This document shows, piece by piece, positions 61,966 to 62,603 of a stretch of DNA of 62,603 nt. The position numbers and the translations under genes were made by a program. The stretch lies in assembly GCA_903873585.1 (NCBI GenBank), contig CAIQOV010000028.1:1-62603 (forward strand). The letters are read 5' to 3'. Numbering within the stretch: position 1 is the stretch's first letter; every line of letters begins with the position of its first letter. The notes below the pieces were generated by a model. The model did no database searches, was not told the origin of the DNA, and saw nothing but the letters and a program-made list of their open reading frames with translations. Origin of the DNA: an uncultured Rhodobacterales bacterium. GTDB lineage: Bacteria > Pseudomonadota > Alphaproteobacteria > Rhodobacterales > Rhodobacteraceae.

Positions 61966-62331
61966 TTAACTTTCCTTATTCGCTTCGCGGATCTTTTCTG
62001 ACGCGGCCTTATCAAAGGCCACGCCTTTGGCTTCCAGCAACTGGTCCAGCTCGCCCGACAGGGTCATTTCTGTCACGATGTCACAGCCGCCAACGAACTC
62101 GCCCTTCACATACAACTGCGGAATCGTGGGCCAGTCGGAAAAGTCTTTGATCCCTTGGCGAATGTCGGCATCGGCCAGCACGTTCACATCGGCATAGTCG
62201 ATGCCCATGTAATTCAGAACCCCCGCCACGCGTGAGGAAAAGCCGCATTGCGGCATCATTTTGGTGCCTTTCATGAACAAGACAACATCGTTCTTGGCCA
62301 CGGTGTCTTTGATTGTGTCAATCGCGCTCAT
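61966..62331 (-). CDS. grxD: Monothiol glutaredoxin (Grx4 family)
   Basis: A 121-residue CGFS-type glutaredoxin that binds a [2Fe-2S] cluster as a dimer and forms complexes with BolA proteins. The active site is MMPQCGFSSRV (Cys about residue 29). Full length from the ATG at 62331. The partial bolA-type gene just upstream on the same strand gives the classic BolA-Grx pair for Fe-S and iron sensing. Confidence 0.95.
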   Translation of the reverse strand: MSAIDTIKDTVAKNDVVLFMKGTKMMPQCGFSSRVAGVLNYMGIDYADVNVLADADIRQGIKDFSDWPTIPQLYVKGEFVGGCDIVTEMTLSGELDQLLEAKGVAFDKAASEKIREANKES

Positions 62332-62383
62332 TCTTCGTCCTTTCGCCGCAGGTCCATGTTTGCGGGTTGGTTTGGGGCTATCT

Positions 62384-62603
62384 TATTCCGGCACTTTGGT
62401 TGTCAGGGCCAAGGCATGCAATTCGCCATGTGCGCCGTCCATCTTGCCTTTAAGGCTGGCATAGACCGCGCGCTGTTGTTGCACGCGGCTTTGGCCTTTG
62501 AAGCTGGCGTCGATCACCTCGGCCGCCCAATGGTTGCCGTCACCGGCAAGGTCGGTGATGGTGATCTTGGCGTCAGGAAAGCTGGCGCGGATCAGGGCTT
62601 CGA
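62384..62603 (-). CDS. bolA: BolA family protein (5' end outside window)
   Basis: A frame open from the right edge to a TAA at 62384-62386, about 73 codons. It reads ALIRASFPDAKITITDLAGD, then NHWAAEVIDASFKGQSRVQQQ and ends in LHALALTTKVPE. The FKG-SRVQQQRAVYASL stretch and the His in GELHALALTTK match BolA/IbaG-type proteins, which bind Fe-S clusters with monothiol glutaredoxin. The N-terminus is cut by the window. It lies 53 nt upstream of grxD. Confidence 0.88.

Overview
The window is a gene-dense, GC-rich stretch of an alphaproteobacterial chromosome, most likely from the Rhodobacterales (Rhodobacter/roseobacter group). This rests on the short prolyl-tRNA synthetase without an editing insert, a HdaA-type DnaA homologue beside ppk1/ppx, the serS / yajC-secD-secF layout, a ZauP-like coiled-coil gene overlapping zapA, class II DAHP synthase, a GcvT-family dehydrogenase, and C/G-rich 3'-end repeats. 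No species can be named from the sequence alone.

Layout. 1-10 kb: the end of uvrD/pcrA, a BenE-type transporter, a TerB-J-domain co-chaperone, then a leftward chain AI-2E-type permease > hdaA > ppk1 > ppx > glyoxalase-like protein. 10-16 kb: proS, an aldo/keto reductase, ThuA-DUF4287, lolC-lolD and a lipoprotein cytochrome c. 16.2-17.1 kb: a small AT-rich cassette with a TIR-domain gene split by one in-frame TAA, directly behind parE. 17-26 kb: parE, a sugar-nucleotide-type epimerase, merR-ridA, tRNA-Gly(CCC), a flavodoxin-like reductase, a DUF4445 ferredoxin/ASKHA protein, and kbl-tdh for threonine catabolism. 26-37 kb: serS, yajC-secD-secF-Mth938, an FAD oxidoreductase, exonuclease III, an unknown gene, erpA, dgt, yqaA-dsbB and tRNA-Leu(CAA). 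37.6-40 kb: a less GC-rich pair made of a periplasmic solute-binding protein and an SLC1-fold transporter whose sodium-site motifs are replaced. 40-48.7 kb: a MobA-like nucleotidyltransferase, a dimethylglycine/sarcosine dehydrogenase-like GcvT protein and a complete branched-chain amino-acid ABC transporter. 49-62.6 kb: small membrane/secreted proteins, a GlxA-type regulator, DAHP synthase, a PAS protein, yicC-gmk-carbonic anhydrase, two GAPDH genes, DUF808, transketolase, zauP-zapA, grxD and the start of a bolA gene.

Two dispersed repeat families run through the intergenic regions. One is a C/G-rich hairpin followed by a GGATATTT-ATGAAA-like tail at gene 3' ends (five loci). The other is a 17-22 bp palindrome, GATTTTC-NNN-GAAAATC-like, occurring in clusters of two to four at three loci in different gene contexts.

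The items most worth following are the interrupted TIR gene behind parE, the solute-binding protein plus sodium-site-less SLC1 transporter pair, the palindrome family, the LacI-type operator candidates upstream of both gap genes, and a threonine dehydrogenase lacking all four structural-zinc cysteines.
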